Shown here: positions 9,647-17,609 of the stretch, in pieces | How the letters are laid out: each line of letters opens with the position of its first letter | How positions within the stretch are numbered: the first letter of the stretch is position 1 | Assembly (NCBI GenBank): GCA_019636335.1 | Contig: JAHBXR010000009.1 | Coordinates: forward strand, 124,001 to 188,000 | Source of the DNA: Pirellulales bacterium | GTDB lineage: Bacteria > Planctomycetota > Planctomycetia > Pirellulales > JAEUIK01 | Direction: 5' to 3' | Length of the DNA: 64,000 nt | The notes under the pieces: generated by a model | What the model saw: only the letters and a program-made list of their open reading frames with translations | What the model was told of the DNA's origin: nothing | The model's database searches: none | Made by a program: the position numbers and the translations under genes

Positions 9647-11593
9647 ATGTGCGGCATTGTGGCCATGTTCTCGCGCGGAGAGCCCGTCTCGCGCGATGAT
9701 CTCACCCGGGCAGTCAGGATCCTGCACCATCGCGGGCCCGACGGTCAGCGGCTGTGGATCTCCTCCGACGGTCGCGTCGGCCTCGGGCACGCCCGGCTCA
9801 GCATCATCGATCTCGAAACCGGCGATCAGCCCATCTCGAGCGAGGACGAGCGGCTCCACATCGTCGTCAACGGCGAGTTCTACGACTACGTCGCCTTGCA
9901 GCAGGAACTCGAAACGCGCGGACACAAGCTCCGCACGCGCTCCGACAGCGAAGTGGCACTGCACCTCTACGAAGAGGCAGGCACGAAGTGCCTTTCGCGC
10001 CTGCGCGGCGAGTTCGCGATGGTCCTCTGGGACTCGGCCAATCAAATGCTCTTCGCCGCGCGCGATCGCTACGGCGTGAAGCCACTCTACTATGCCTGGC
10101 GCGGCGACACGCTCATCTTCGCCTCGGAGATCAAGGCCTTGCTCGCGGCCGGCGTGCCGGCGCGCTGGGACCGCGAATCGTTCTATCAATACAACCACGT
10201 GCAGTTCGACCAGGACCGCACCCTTTTTGCCGGCGTCTATCAGGTTCCGCCGGGCTGCTATCTGCTCGCCACACGCGGTCAGACGCAGATCGTGCGCTAC
10301 TGGGATATCGACTACCCGCGCGAAGCGGCGGAGCCGAAACTGCTCCACCCGCGCGAACATATCGAACGCATGCGCGCGGCGCTCGAGGAGTCGGTCCGCA
10401 CCCGGCTTCGCGCCGATGTGCCCGTCGGCTGCTACCTGAGCGGCGGACTCGACTCGTGCGCGCTGCTGGGGCTCGCCTCGCTTCACCATCCCGAGCCGAT
10501 CAAGGCTTTCACTCTCTGCTTCGATGCCGAGGAATACAACGAAGAGCACGTCGCGAGAGAGATGGCCCAGCATGCCGGCGCCGATTTCCACGAGCTCCCC
10601 ATCACGCAGACGCAACTCGCCGACCACTTCAGCGATGCCGTCTGGCACGCCGAGACCCTCACCGCCAACGGGCACGGCACGGCCAAGTACCTGCTCAGCG
10701 AGATGGTGCGCGACCGGGGCTACAAGGTCGTGCTCACGGGCGAAGGCTCCGACGAGATCCTCGGCGGTTACGCCCACTTCCGCCGCGATCTGTTGCTCTA
10801 CGATCCCGCGATGGGACTCGAGCCCGCGCAGATCGACCAGATGCTCGAGCAGTTGACCGAGGCGAACGAAGTGTCGCGGGGCGTGCTCTTGCCAGGTCGC
10901 GGGTCGGAGCCCCTCGACAGCGTGCGACGCACATTGGGTTTTGTCCCTTCCTGGCTCGAAACCCGCGCCAGCAATGCCGAACGCTATCGCCGCATGTTCC
11001 GCGCCGAATTCGCCACCGAGTTCGCGGCCTGCGATCCGTTCCGCGTCTTCTTGAATCGCTTCGATGTCGAGGGACAGCTCAGCGGCCGTCCGGCGGTCCA
11101 CCAGTCGTTGTACCTGTGGACGCGCTCGATGCTGCCCAACTACCTGCTCAACTTCCTGGGCGACCGGATGGAGATGGCCCATTCGATCGAAGGGCGCGTG
11201 CCGTTCCTCGATCACCACGTCACCGAACTGGTACGCGACATGCCCGTCTCGATGAAGATCCATTTCGATCACGAGAATGGCAGCCTCACCGAAAAGTATG
11301 TCCTGCGCGAAGCCTGCCGCGACGTGTTGACCAACACGGTCTACCGCCGGCAGAAGCACCCCTTCCTGGCGCCCCCCTCGGGCCTGGAGCCAGAGGGCCG
11401 TTTCAGCCAACTCATGCAAGACACCCTGCGCAGCCGCGCGCTCGACGATCTTCCCTTCTACGAACCGACCCTCGTCCGAGCGCTGCTCGACGCCTTGCCG
11501 ACCCTCGAACCCCGCCGGCGTGGCGGTGCGAGCTACCTGCTTACCCTCATCCTGAGCGCCTGCGTGCTGCAGCAGCGGTACGCCTTGGGATGA
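9647..11593 (+). CDS. asnB: Asparagine synthetase, glutamine-hydrolysing
   Basis: This 648-residue class II glutamine amidotransferase plus ATP-pyrophosphatase makes asparagine from aspartate, ATP and glutamine. The start is fixed by MCGIVAMF: Cys2 becomes the N-terminal nucleophile after Met removal, so the in-frame ATG at 9545 must be wrong. The amidotransferase domain covers about residues 2-210 (HHRGPDG, LSIIDL, NGEFYDY). The synthetase domain begins near 235, with the pyrophosphate loop YLSGGLDS and the later GEGSDEILGGY motif. Length is in the range of the exopolysaccharide-linked AsnB subgroup (about 610-650) rather than E. coli AsnB (554), so amidation of another substrate is possible. 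No partner genes lie next to it. Confidence 0.93.
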   Translation: MCGIVAMFSRGEPVSRDDLTRAVRILHHRGPDGQRLWISSDGRVGLGHARLSIIDLETGDQPISSEDERLHIVVNGEFYDYVALQQELETRGHKLRTRSDSEVALHLYEEAGTKCLSRLRGEFAMVLWDSANQMLFAARDRYGVKPLYYAWRGDTLIFASEIKALLAAGVPARWDRESFYQYNHVQFDQDRTLFAGVYQVPPGCYLLATRGQTQIVRYWDIDYPREAAEPKLLHPREHIERMRAALEESVRTRLRADVPVGCYLSGGLDSCALLGLASLHHPEPIKAFTLCFDAEEYNEEHVAREMAQHAGADFHELPITQTQLADHFSDAVWHAETLTANGHGTAKYLLSEMVRDRGYKVVLTGEGSDEILGGYAHFRRDLLLYDPAMGLEPAQIDQMLEQLTEANEVSRGVLLPGRGSEPLDSVRRTLGFVPSWLETRASNAERYRRMFRAEFATEFAACDPFRVFLNRFDVEGQLSGRPAVHQSLYLWTRSMLPNYLLNFLGDRMEMAHSIEGRVPFLDHHVTELVRDMPVSMKIHFDHENGSLTEKYVLREACRDVLTNTVYRRQKHPFLAPPSGLEPEGRFSQLMQDTLRSRALDDLPFYEPTLVRALLDALPTLEPRRRGGASYLLTLILSACVLQQRYALG

Positions 11594-11721
11594 TGCTCGC
11601 ACTAGGTCAGGTATGATTGCTGTTCACGCGGCCAATGAGCCACTTTGAAGAACGGTGCTGTCACACATACTGGGCTTCCGTTGCCCGGTGTCAGTCCTTT
11701 GCTGGTGGAGCTGCCCAAGTC

Positions 11722-12798
11722 ATGAACCATTTCACGCGGATTGCCGGACGTAGGATTTGTGCTGGCGTTGTCTTGCTCGCGGCTCTGAGCAGCTTGGAGC
11801 GCATCGTGGCCGAGGAGGCGCGCTCGACCGTCACGTACGACAACCGCCTCACGCGCATCGGCAATCCGCGTCCCATCCTGGCCGACTATCCGCAGTTCGT
11901 CGCGCCGGTTGAGGAGGATTTCCGCTACGAGGCCCCGACGCTGGTCGATGACGAGGGGGCCGATCTTTCGGTCCGCGCCTGGCGCTTTTCGTACAACGCG
12001 CGCGGCATCATCGAAATTCCCAACCGACTCTGTGCGCGCGACACGGCGGTGATCGTCGTCCATCCGTGGGGGATCGACGACGAGTGGGGCTGGCAGACAC
12101 CAGAACCGGCGGGCGTGGCGTTCGCCTGCACACCCGAGCGCAACAAGCTCTGCCACGATCATGCGCGGCAGGTGCTGAACCCGCTGCTCGAGCGCCTGCG
12201 CGGCTGCGTCGGATTGGTGGCGTACAGCCTGCCCGGCAACGAGGATCCCACGCGAGCGAAGCTCTATCGCTCGATTCGCCGCACCCCCTCGGCGGCCGAA
12301 CGCGCGGCCGGTGCGCAGGAGATCGCTGCCAAGATGCGGGCCTTCCGCTACGAAGGAGAGCCCGTCGATACGACGCTGCAACTCGATTCGTCACGCCTCG
12401 TGGCGTCCTACTTCGCGGCCTTCCCGGGACTCGACGCCAGCGCGAAGTTCGATGGCGACGGATTTTGGGAGCTGCCGATTCCCGTGATGAAGGCGATCGA
12501 CGTGGCCCCCGACGACGTGGTGATCTACGACGCCGAAGGCTACGCGCCGCTGCGCGACTTCCTCAAGTCGCAAGGCATTCGCCACGTGCTGCTGGCGGGC
12601 TATCACGCCGACATGTGCGTCTGCCGCACGACGGCCGGTTATGAAAACCTTTCGCGCGATTTCAATTCATTCCTCGTGGGAGATGCGGTGCTGGCCACTT
12701 TCCCAGCCAATGCCTCGCCGCGGCACGCGACGAATCAAACGGTGTCGTTTGCTTCGCTCAATCAGTTGATTACGCAGGCGTCGTGGATTGAACAATGA
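11722..12798 (+). CDS. Exported isochorismatase-like cysteine hydrolase family protein
   Basis: This is a 358-residue protein with a Sec signal at the N-terminus (MNHFTRIAGRRICAGVVLLA, cleavage near IVAEE). The C-terminal third has the isochorismatase-like core: VLLAGYHADMCVCRTTAGYE resembles the family's active-site segment, where the nucleophile Cys follows a cis-peptide. An earlier segment (TAVIVVHPWGIDDEWGW) takes the place of the first catalytic strand, where an Asp normally sits. The ATG at 11617 adds 35 residues that would bury the signal peptide, so 11722 is preferred. The substrate is unknown. Export is unusual for this mainly cytoplasmic superfamily. Confidence 0.7.
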   Translation: MNHFTRIAGRRICAGVVLLAALSSLERIVAEEARSTVTYDNRLTRIGNPRPILADYPQFVAPVEEDFRYEAPTLVDDEGADLSVRAWRFSYNARGIIEIPNRLCARDTAVIVVHPWGIDDEWGWQTPEPAGVAFACTPERNKLCHDHARQVLNPLLERLRGCVGLVAYSLPGNEDPTRAKLYRSIRRTPSAAERAAGAQEIAAKMRAFRYEGEPVDTTLQLDSSRLVASYFAAFPGLDASAKFDGDGFWELPIPVMKAIDVAPDDVVIYDAEGYAPLRDFLKSQGIRHVLLAGYHADMCVCRTTAGYENLSRDFNSFLVGDAVLATFPANASPRHATNQTVSFASLNQLITQASWIEQ

Positions 12799-12891
12799 GA
12801 TGCTGCTTTCACGGGAATATGGCAAAACGATTCAATCTGGTCTCATTCGAATCACTGGCCAACTGCGGCAATCTCGACGAAGTCTTGCGCA

Positions 12892-13170
12892 ATGGATTCA
12901 AATCCTTACTCGCCGCCCCAAAGTGACCTGGAAACGAAAAACAGGGGGCCGAAATGGATCGAGCTTTATCGTGCGGCATGGTTGGTGCTGGTGACGTGTT
13001 GGTGGATTTCGCTCGCTTACGACTGGTGGATGATAGAACTGGATAGCTACAGGTTCGTGCTTCTTTCAGCTCTCGCGGCAATCGCTGCGATGCCGATCAT
13101 ATTCGGCTGGTTCGGCAAATGGCCCCCCGACAAGCCCGCAGAAAATCCTCTTCAATTCGAAGATCCTTAG
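12892..13170 (+). CDS. Small membrane protein with N-terminal NPYSPP motif
   Basis: This is a 92-residue protein starting MDSNPYSPPQSDLE, with two hydrophobic segments (residues about 29-46 and 54-72) and a Pro-rich polar tail. Its start closely resembles the protein at 38002-38319 (MSENPYQAPE). I know this NPY-x-(A/S/P)-P start from many small planctomycete membrane proteins, without an assigned function. It lies 94 bp after the cysteine-hydrolase gene and could share its transcript. A palindromic repeat follows 13 bp after the stop. Confidence 0.65.
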   Translation: MDSNPYSPPQSDLETKNRGPKWIELYRAAWLVLVTCWWISLAYDWWMIELDSYRFVLLSALAAIAAMPIIFGWFGKWPPDKPAENPLQFEDP

Positions 13171-13182
13171 AAGGCGCTCAAT

Positions 13183-13203
13183 GCACAGGCTGACAGCCTG
13201 TGC
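13183..13203. repeat. Palindromic repeat, GCACAGGCT type (copy 1)
   Basis: Perfect 9-bp arms GCACAGGCT/AGCCTGTGC surround GAC. It sits between convergent genes (stops at 13170 and 13239). It belongs to the same family as 28251-28269, 28356-28376 and 56479-56503. It has no T-run beside it, so it is not a standard terminator. Confidence 0.75.
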
Positions 13204-13238
13204 TACTTGCGCGCTTTTACGAAAAAACTCTTTGCCAG

Positions 13239-14840
13239 CTACGCCTTCACCGCGGCGCCCACGCGTGGGCCGGCGTCGACGATTGCCTGATCCGCTACGT
13301 CGGCGTAGTCGGCAAAATGCTTTTGGAACAAGGCTGCCAGCTCTTGTGCCTGACGATCGTAGGCGGCAGGGTCTTGCCAGACATTGCGCGGCGTGAGGAT
13401 TTCGCTCGGCACGCCGTGGCACGTGGTGGGGACGTCGAAGCCGAAGATCGGATCCTCGACCATCTTCGCCTTGGCGAGAGAGCCGTCGTGGATGGCGTCG
13501 ATGATGGCGCGGGTATAGGCGAGCTTGATCCGCTTGCCCGTGCCGTAGGCTCCCCCCGACCAACCGGTGTTCACGAGCCAGGCACACGCGCCATGCTGAC
13601 GCATCTTTTCGGCGAGCATGGTCGCGTACTTCGTGGGATGCCAGACAAGAAACGCCGCGCCGAAGCAGGCCGAGAAGGTCGCGCTCGGCTCGGTCACCCC
13701 CACCTCCGTGCCCGCCACCTTGGCGGTGTAGCCGCTGAGGAAGTGATACATCGCCTGCTCCGGCGAAAGGCGGCTCACCGGCGGCAGCACACCGAAGGCG
13801 TCGCACGTGAGCAGGATGACGTTCTTCGGGTGCCCGCCCACGCAGGGCACCTTGGCATTGCTGATGAACTCGATCGGATAGCTGGCGCGCGTGTTTTCGG
13901 TGACCGAGATGTCGGCAAAGTCGACTTCGCGCGTGACCGGATCGTAGACGACATTCTCGAGCACCGTGCCGAGTCGAATGGCCTGATAGATCTCTGGCTC
14001 TTTCTGCGGATCGAGATCGACGCACTTCGCATAGCAGCCCCCTTCGATGTTGAACACGCCGTCGTCACTCCAGCAGTGTTCGTCATCGCCGATGAGCTGA
14101 CGGCGGGGATCGGCCGAGAGCGTGGTCTTGCCCGTGCCCGAGAGGCCGAAGAAGAGGCTCACGTCGCCACGTTCGCCTTCATTTGCCGAGCAGTGCATGG
14201 AGAGCACGTTGCGCTTGGGCATCAGGTAGTGCATCACGGTGAAGATACCCTTCTTCATCTCGCCGGCGTACTGCGTGCCGAGGATCACCAGCTCGCCATG
14301 CTCGAAGCTGACGTCGACGCTGGTGGGGCCGTTCACCTGGTGCGTGTAGCGATTCGCCGGAAACTGTCCCGCGTTCATCACCACGAAGTCGGGCTCGCCG
14401 AAGTTCCGCAGCTCTTCCGCCGAGGGACGAATGAGCATGTTGTGCATGAACAAGGCGTGGTAGGGGCGCGCGCAGATCACGCGCACCTTGAGCCGATACT
14501 TGGGGTCCCAGCCGGCAAAGCCATCCACGACGTACAGCCACGGGCAGAAGTTGAAAAAGTCGATGGCCCGCTGGCGGTTCACCAGGAACTGATGCTCGTC
14601 GAGCTCCATGTTCACGCTGCCCCACCAGACGTTGCTTTCGCTGGCCGAGTGGCGGACGACGCGTTTGTCCTTGGGGCTGCGGCCGGTCTTGTCACCCGAA
14701 CGTGTCGCGAGCGCCCCGCTCGACATGATCGCCGCGTCTTCGTGGGCGATCGCCTCTTCGTAAAGCCTGACCGGCACCAGATTGCGGCGCACCGCTTGGA
14801 CGTGAATGCCGTACTGCTCGAGACTGAAGAACTCGGACAT
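13239..14840 (-). CDS. pckA: Phosphoenolpyruvate carboxykinase (ATP)
   Basis: This gluconeogenic enzyme converts oxaloacetate and ATP to phosphoenolpyruvate, CO2 and ADP. The product has 533 residues, normal for the ATP-dependent family (about 540). The kinase loop GLSGTGKT is at residues 232-239, and the metal/nucleotide segment [14 protein letters not shown] is at 251-264. RSPKDKR near 54-60 and the Arg/Tyr substrate-binding region [13 protein letters not shown] at 161-173 are also present. GAGG six bases before ATG 14840 gives a good ribosome site. It is transcribed alone; the next upstream gene on this strand stops at 15051, about 210 bp away. Confidence 0.97.
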   Translation of the reverse strand: MSEFFSLEQYGIHVQAVRRNLVPVRLYEEAIAHEDAAIMSSGALATRSGDKTGRSPKDKRVVRHSASESNVWWGSVNMELDEHQFLVNRQRAIDFFNFCPWLYVVDGFAGWDPKYRLKVRVICARPYHALFMHNMLIRPSAEELRNFGEPDFVVMNAGQFPANRYTHQVNGPTSVDVSFEHGELVILGTQYAGEMKKGIFTVMHYLMPKRNVLSMHCSANEGERGDVSLFFGLSGTGKTTLSADPRRQLIGDDEHCWSDDGVFNIEGGCYAKCVDLDPQKEPEIYQAIRLGTVLENVVYDPVTREVDFADISVTENTRASYPIEFISNAKVPCVGGHPKNVILLTCDAFGVLPPVSRLSPEQAMYHFLSGYTAKVAGTEVGVTEPSATFSACFGAAFLVWHPTKYATMLAEKMRQHGACAWLVNTGWSGGAYGTGKRIKLAYTRAIIDAIHDGSLAKAKMVEDPIFGFDVPTTCHGVPSEILTPRNVWQDPAAYDRQAQELAALFQKHFADYADVADQAIVDAGPRVGAAVKA

Positions 14841-15050
14841 CGGAACCTCGCGCGGGGAGAACAGACTGAACCTTCAACGATGCGCGGCGTGGAAGCTGCC
14901 CGATTATAGCGCGGCGCGTCCAATCTGTAAGGGCGAATTCGCGCAGCTTTCGTACGTCGGACGGGGGCGCGGACGATCACCGCAGCACGGCCACCCCGCG
15001 TGTACGGTGGAGCATGGCACTTCGCACATGACTTCCACATCAACACTTCA

Positions 15051-15869
15051 TCACGTGAACCAGAAGCGCTTTCCGCCGAGAAAATCGGCCACGCCCCGGC
15101 GCATGCTTTCGCTGCGAACCACCGGATCGAGGTTTTCTGCCTCGCGGCGGAGGGCCTCTTCGAGCGAGAGATGCGCCCCCTCGATAGCCGAGGCCAGATC
15201 GGCCCGCATCGCATCGCACGGTTGGGCACAAACCTGGCGCGCCACGTCGAAGGCCCGGGCCAGCCCCTGCCCCTGTTCGGTTAGCTCCCAGACAAGGCCG
15301 AGCTGATAGGCGCGTTCGGCGGTGATGCGCTGCCCGGTGATGATCAGCGGCAACGCCTGCCCCCAGCCGAGCAGTCGAGGTAGATAGACCGTGCCTCCGT
15401 CGACCAGCGGAACCCCCCAACGTCGGCAGGCGACCGAGAACGTCGCCTGGGGCTCGGCGATGCGGAGATGGCCGTGACAGTAAAGCTCCAACCCGCCGGC
15501 GTACGTGTAGCCCTGCGTGACGGTGATCACGGGCTTGCGCTGCACGATGCGCGAGCCCCCCATGGGACCAGTGCCTTCTTCCACAACGCGCCGCGCTTCG
15601 TCGGACGATTCGGCCAGCCGCGACAGCCCCTCGAGCGCCGAGAGATCCGCCCCCGAGCAGAACGCATGCTCTCCCGCGCCATGCAGGATGGCAATCGAGA
15701 GCCGATCGTCATCGCGAAAGCGGATCCAGGCCTCGAGCAAGAGCGCGGCCGTCTCGCCATTGACGCAGTTGTGAACCTCGGGGCGATTGAGGCAAATCTC
15801 GAAGATCGCGCCCCCTTCGACGTCATGTACCGCCGTCAGAACCGGGGGAGCACTCTCGCTGGCGTCCAT
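15051..15869 (-). CDS. Enoyl-CoA hydratase/isomerase family protein
   Basis: This 272-residue crotonase-fold protein has an N-terminal core of about residues 10-190. The segment HAFCSGADLSAL is the first oxyanion-hole and CoA-binding motif. TQGYTYAGGLELYCHGHLRI corresponds to the second, in which the usual GxxxGGG-E pattern is partly altered (YAGGLEL). CRRWGVPLVDGGTVYLPRLLG matches the family's GxxxxGG-L region. ATG 15869 is preferred to 15908, as it precedes the strand that normally starts the fold. The substrate cannot be told; the family includes hydratases, isomerases and hydrolases. No other beta-oxidation gene is nearby. Confidence 0.85.
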   Translation of the reverse strand: MDASESAPPVLTAVHDVEGGAIFEICLNRPEVHNCVNGETAALLLEAWIRFRDDDRLSIAILHGAGEHAFCSGADLSALEGLSRLAESSDEARRVVEEGTGPMGGSRIVQRKPVITVTQGYTYAGGLELYCHGHLRIAEPQATFSVACRRWGVPLVDGGTVYLPRLLGWGQALPLIITGQRITAERAYQLGLVWELTEQGQGLARAFDVARQVCAQPCDAMRADLASAIEGAHLSLEEALRREAENLDPVVRSESMRRGVADFLGGKRFWFT

Positions 15870-15935
15870 GATCGTGGACCTCGTCTTGTCGGAATTGGTT
15901 GAACGCAAAGAGGCTAAGACGTGAAGGAACGAGAA

Positions 15936-16334
15936 TCACTTTCGGACTGCCCAAACGAATTGGGCCAACATCACGACCAAGGCCAACGGCATCGTGCGGA
16001 GCATACCCTGTTCGTCGGCCGACGAGTGAAGCGAAAGCGTGCGGTCGTTGATCTTCAGTTCCTCGTCCCAGCGCTCCTTGTGCAGGCGGTCGCCGATCGC
16101 GACGGCGTGGAACAGCTCGGGCTCGACCTGAATCGTGCGACCATCGTCGAGCGTCAGCAGGCAGGCGTCGTCGAAGCCGGGATGCTTCTCGCGTCCCGAC
16201 GTTCGCGCCACGACGATGGCATCGAGCCGCCGCGGAATCGTCGTGCGAATGGCCGTGGTCACGAGGTTCCCGGCAACGAATGACGTGCCTATAGCAAAGA
16301 CAAGTACCACTGCCAGGCGATTAGAGAAACGCAT
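15936..16334 (-). CDS. Small membrane-anchored hypothetical protein
   Basis: This is a 132-residue protein with a hydrophobic N-terminal segment (residues about 7-25), a polar middle domain and a second hydrophobic segment at the C-terminus (MPLALVVMLAQFVWAVRK). The middle would therefore be a small periplasmic or cytoplasmic domain held by both ends. Its start overlaps the end of the upstream membrane protein gene by 14 bp, so the two are probably translated together. No family recognised. Confidence 0.65.
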   Translation of the reverse strand: MRFSNRLAVVLVFAIGTSFVAGNLVTTAIRTTIPRRLDAIVVARTSGREKHPGFDDACLLTLDDGRTIQVEPELFHAVAIGDRLHKERWDEELKINDRTLSLHSSADEQGMLRTMPLALVVMLAQFVWAVRK

Positions 16335-16848
16335 AATGGTATCCCGACTTCAGGAAGTAGAGACCAAAAAGCGCGGCCCCTACCAGGGCGGCAACCGGCT
16401 TCGAGGGGGGCGCGGACGCGAGCTCTGCCGCCAGGTCGCCGAGACCCGAATTACCTGTCGCGCCCCGGCGCTCGCCAGATCGCACGAGCGCCATCATGCC
16501 CAGTCCGGCCATGACGGCTCCCAGGCTTTGATTGCAGAAATCGACCTCGTCGAACTTGGCCAGGCGATAGATGGTCGCCTCGAGCACGCCGCCGCCGGCA
16601 ATCGCCAAGAGCGTCAGGGCCAGGATCATCCACACGGCCACGCGCGGAAAATGAATCGCGGGAATGGCGCCCAGCGCCAAGGCAAGCACGAAGAGCGTGG
16701 CTCCCGCCCCGGCGAGAAAGTGCCCGACGTAATCGCTGCGATGACCGAGCCATTCGTGGTAGCCCTGCGAGACGACGATCACCGGCAGGCAAGTGCCGAC
16801 GAACATCACCAGGCAATCGACGAGCGAACGTTTGATCATCGCGGCCAT
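16321..16848 (-). CDS. Multi-pass membrane protein, loosely VanZ-like
   Basis: This 175-residue protein has four or five hydrophobic segments. The pattern DYVGHFLAGAGAT followed by an EAT...DEVDFCNQSLGAVMAG segment recalls VanZ-like or YjdF-like proteins, in which a D/H-bearing helix and a later D-x-x-x-N-x-x-G helix are kept. This is resemblance by eye, not a firm assignment. An alternative ATG at 16839 removes three residues. It overlaps the next gene by 14 bp and starts 31 bp after the molybdopterin-domain gene stop, so 17370 to 15936 may be one operon. Confidence 0.65.
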   Translation of the reverse strand: MAAMIKRSLVDCLVMFVGTCLPVIVVSQGYHEWLGHRSDYVGHFLAGAGATLFVLALALGAIPAIHFPRVAVWMILALTLLAIAGGGVLEATIYRLAKFDEVDFCNQSLGAVMAGLGMMALVRSGERRGATGNSGLGDLAAELASAPPSKPVAALVGAALFGLYFLKSGYHYAFL

Positions 16849-16878
16849 GCCGTTCCCGTGTTGTCAGGGGGTCGGATT

Positions 16879-17370
16879 CTACTTGCCGTCGGACTCGCGG
16901 CGGTGCAGCTCGGCATGTTCCTCTTCATCGGTCGGGCGGTTGTCGAACCCTCGACCGGCGGTGATCTCCAGGCGGTCGACGAATTTGACATTGGCACATT
17001 CATCGATCTCATCCGTCCGGCAGGCGGCAGCATCGCGGACGAGAAACCGCACGGGCCCCCCCTTGGACAGCGGCAACGGCTGTCCCTCGAGCCGATAGAT
17101 GAACACGCCTTGATCGCGGACCGCCGCCAGCGGCACGCTGGCATGAAAGTCGTCGGTCGACGCGTGCAGCGTAAGGTACGTGCCAGACTCCTTCACGCCG
17201 GCCAGGGAGAGGACACCCGCCAGCGTCACGGCATCTCCCCGCCGCGCGGGATCGAAGCGGTTCACGTCGCCGACCTGATGCTCGGCGGGCAGTCGGTCCA
17301 GCTCGTTGTAGCTCAACTCGACGGGACGCTCTACCTCGCCGTCGATGCGCAGGATCTTTTCGTCGCTCAT
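16879..17370 (-). CDS. Molybdopterin-binding oxidoreductase domain protein (sulfite-oxidase-type fold)
   Basis: This is a 163-residue single-domain protein. LRIDGEVERPVELSYNELDRL, then a VNRFDPARRGDAVTLAGVLSLAG segment and KGGPVRFLVRDAAACRTDE, match the core of the sulfite-oxidase-type molybdopterin-binding domain. The conserved Cys-bearing loop of true sulfite oxidases (a CV-CN-type segment) is not evident; only a Cys near residue 120 is seen. Molybdenum-cofactor binding is thus plausible, but catalytic activity is uncertain. ATG 17370 was chosen because the domain begins almost at once; 17385 adds five residues. It is separated from nrdJ by a clear terminator. Confidence 0.8.
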   Translation of the reverse strand: MSDEKILRIDGEVERPVELSYNELDRLPAEHQVGDVNRFDPARRGDAVTLAGVLSLAGVKESGTYLTLHASTDDFHASVPLAAVRDQGVFIYRLEGQPLPLSKGGPVRFLVRDAAACRTDEIDECANVKFVDRLEITAGRGFDNRPTDEEEHAELHRRESDGK

Positions 17371-17415
17371 AGCGAATCCTCCCAACTCGTAGCCGGCCTT
17401 ATTCTATCGCGATAC

Positions 17416-17462
17416 AAAAAAAGCCGGAGGCGGCACTCTGGCGACAGAGTACGGCCTCCGGC
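17416..17462 (-). terminator. Rho-independent terminator of nrdJ
   Basis: On the minus strand, GCCGGAGGC pairs with GCCTCCGGC across an inner ACTCTG/CAGAGT stem and is followed directly by seven T. It lies about 150 bp after the nrdJ stop and 45 bp before the molybdopterin-domain gene start. Confidence 0.9.
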
Positions 17463-17609
17463 ATGTGGCGAACAATATCGATACCTGCGCAGCCGATGTT
17501 CCGAGGACGACCGGCGGGAGCCCGACCATTGCATGTCGGACGCCCCACTCATTTACCGCGCGGGGATGAATGAAAAGGGTTGCTCGCCGGGTATCCTTCC
17601 CACATTCCT

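Noticed and set aside
9380..11602. A 740-codon open frame on the - strand
   Set aside because: It is antisense to asnB, whose amidotransferase and synthetase motifs are intact.
13183..13203. The GCACAGGCT palindrome as a terminator for the converging genes
   Set aside because: No T-run on either side, and the same sequence recurs before genes as well as after them.
13200..14909. A 569-codon open frame on the + strand
   Set aside because: It is antisense to pckA and has no domain.
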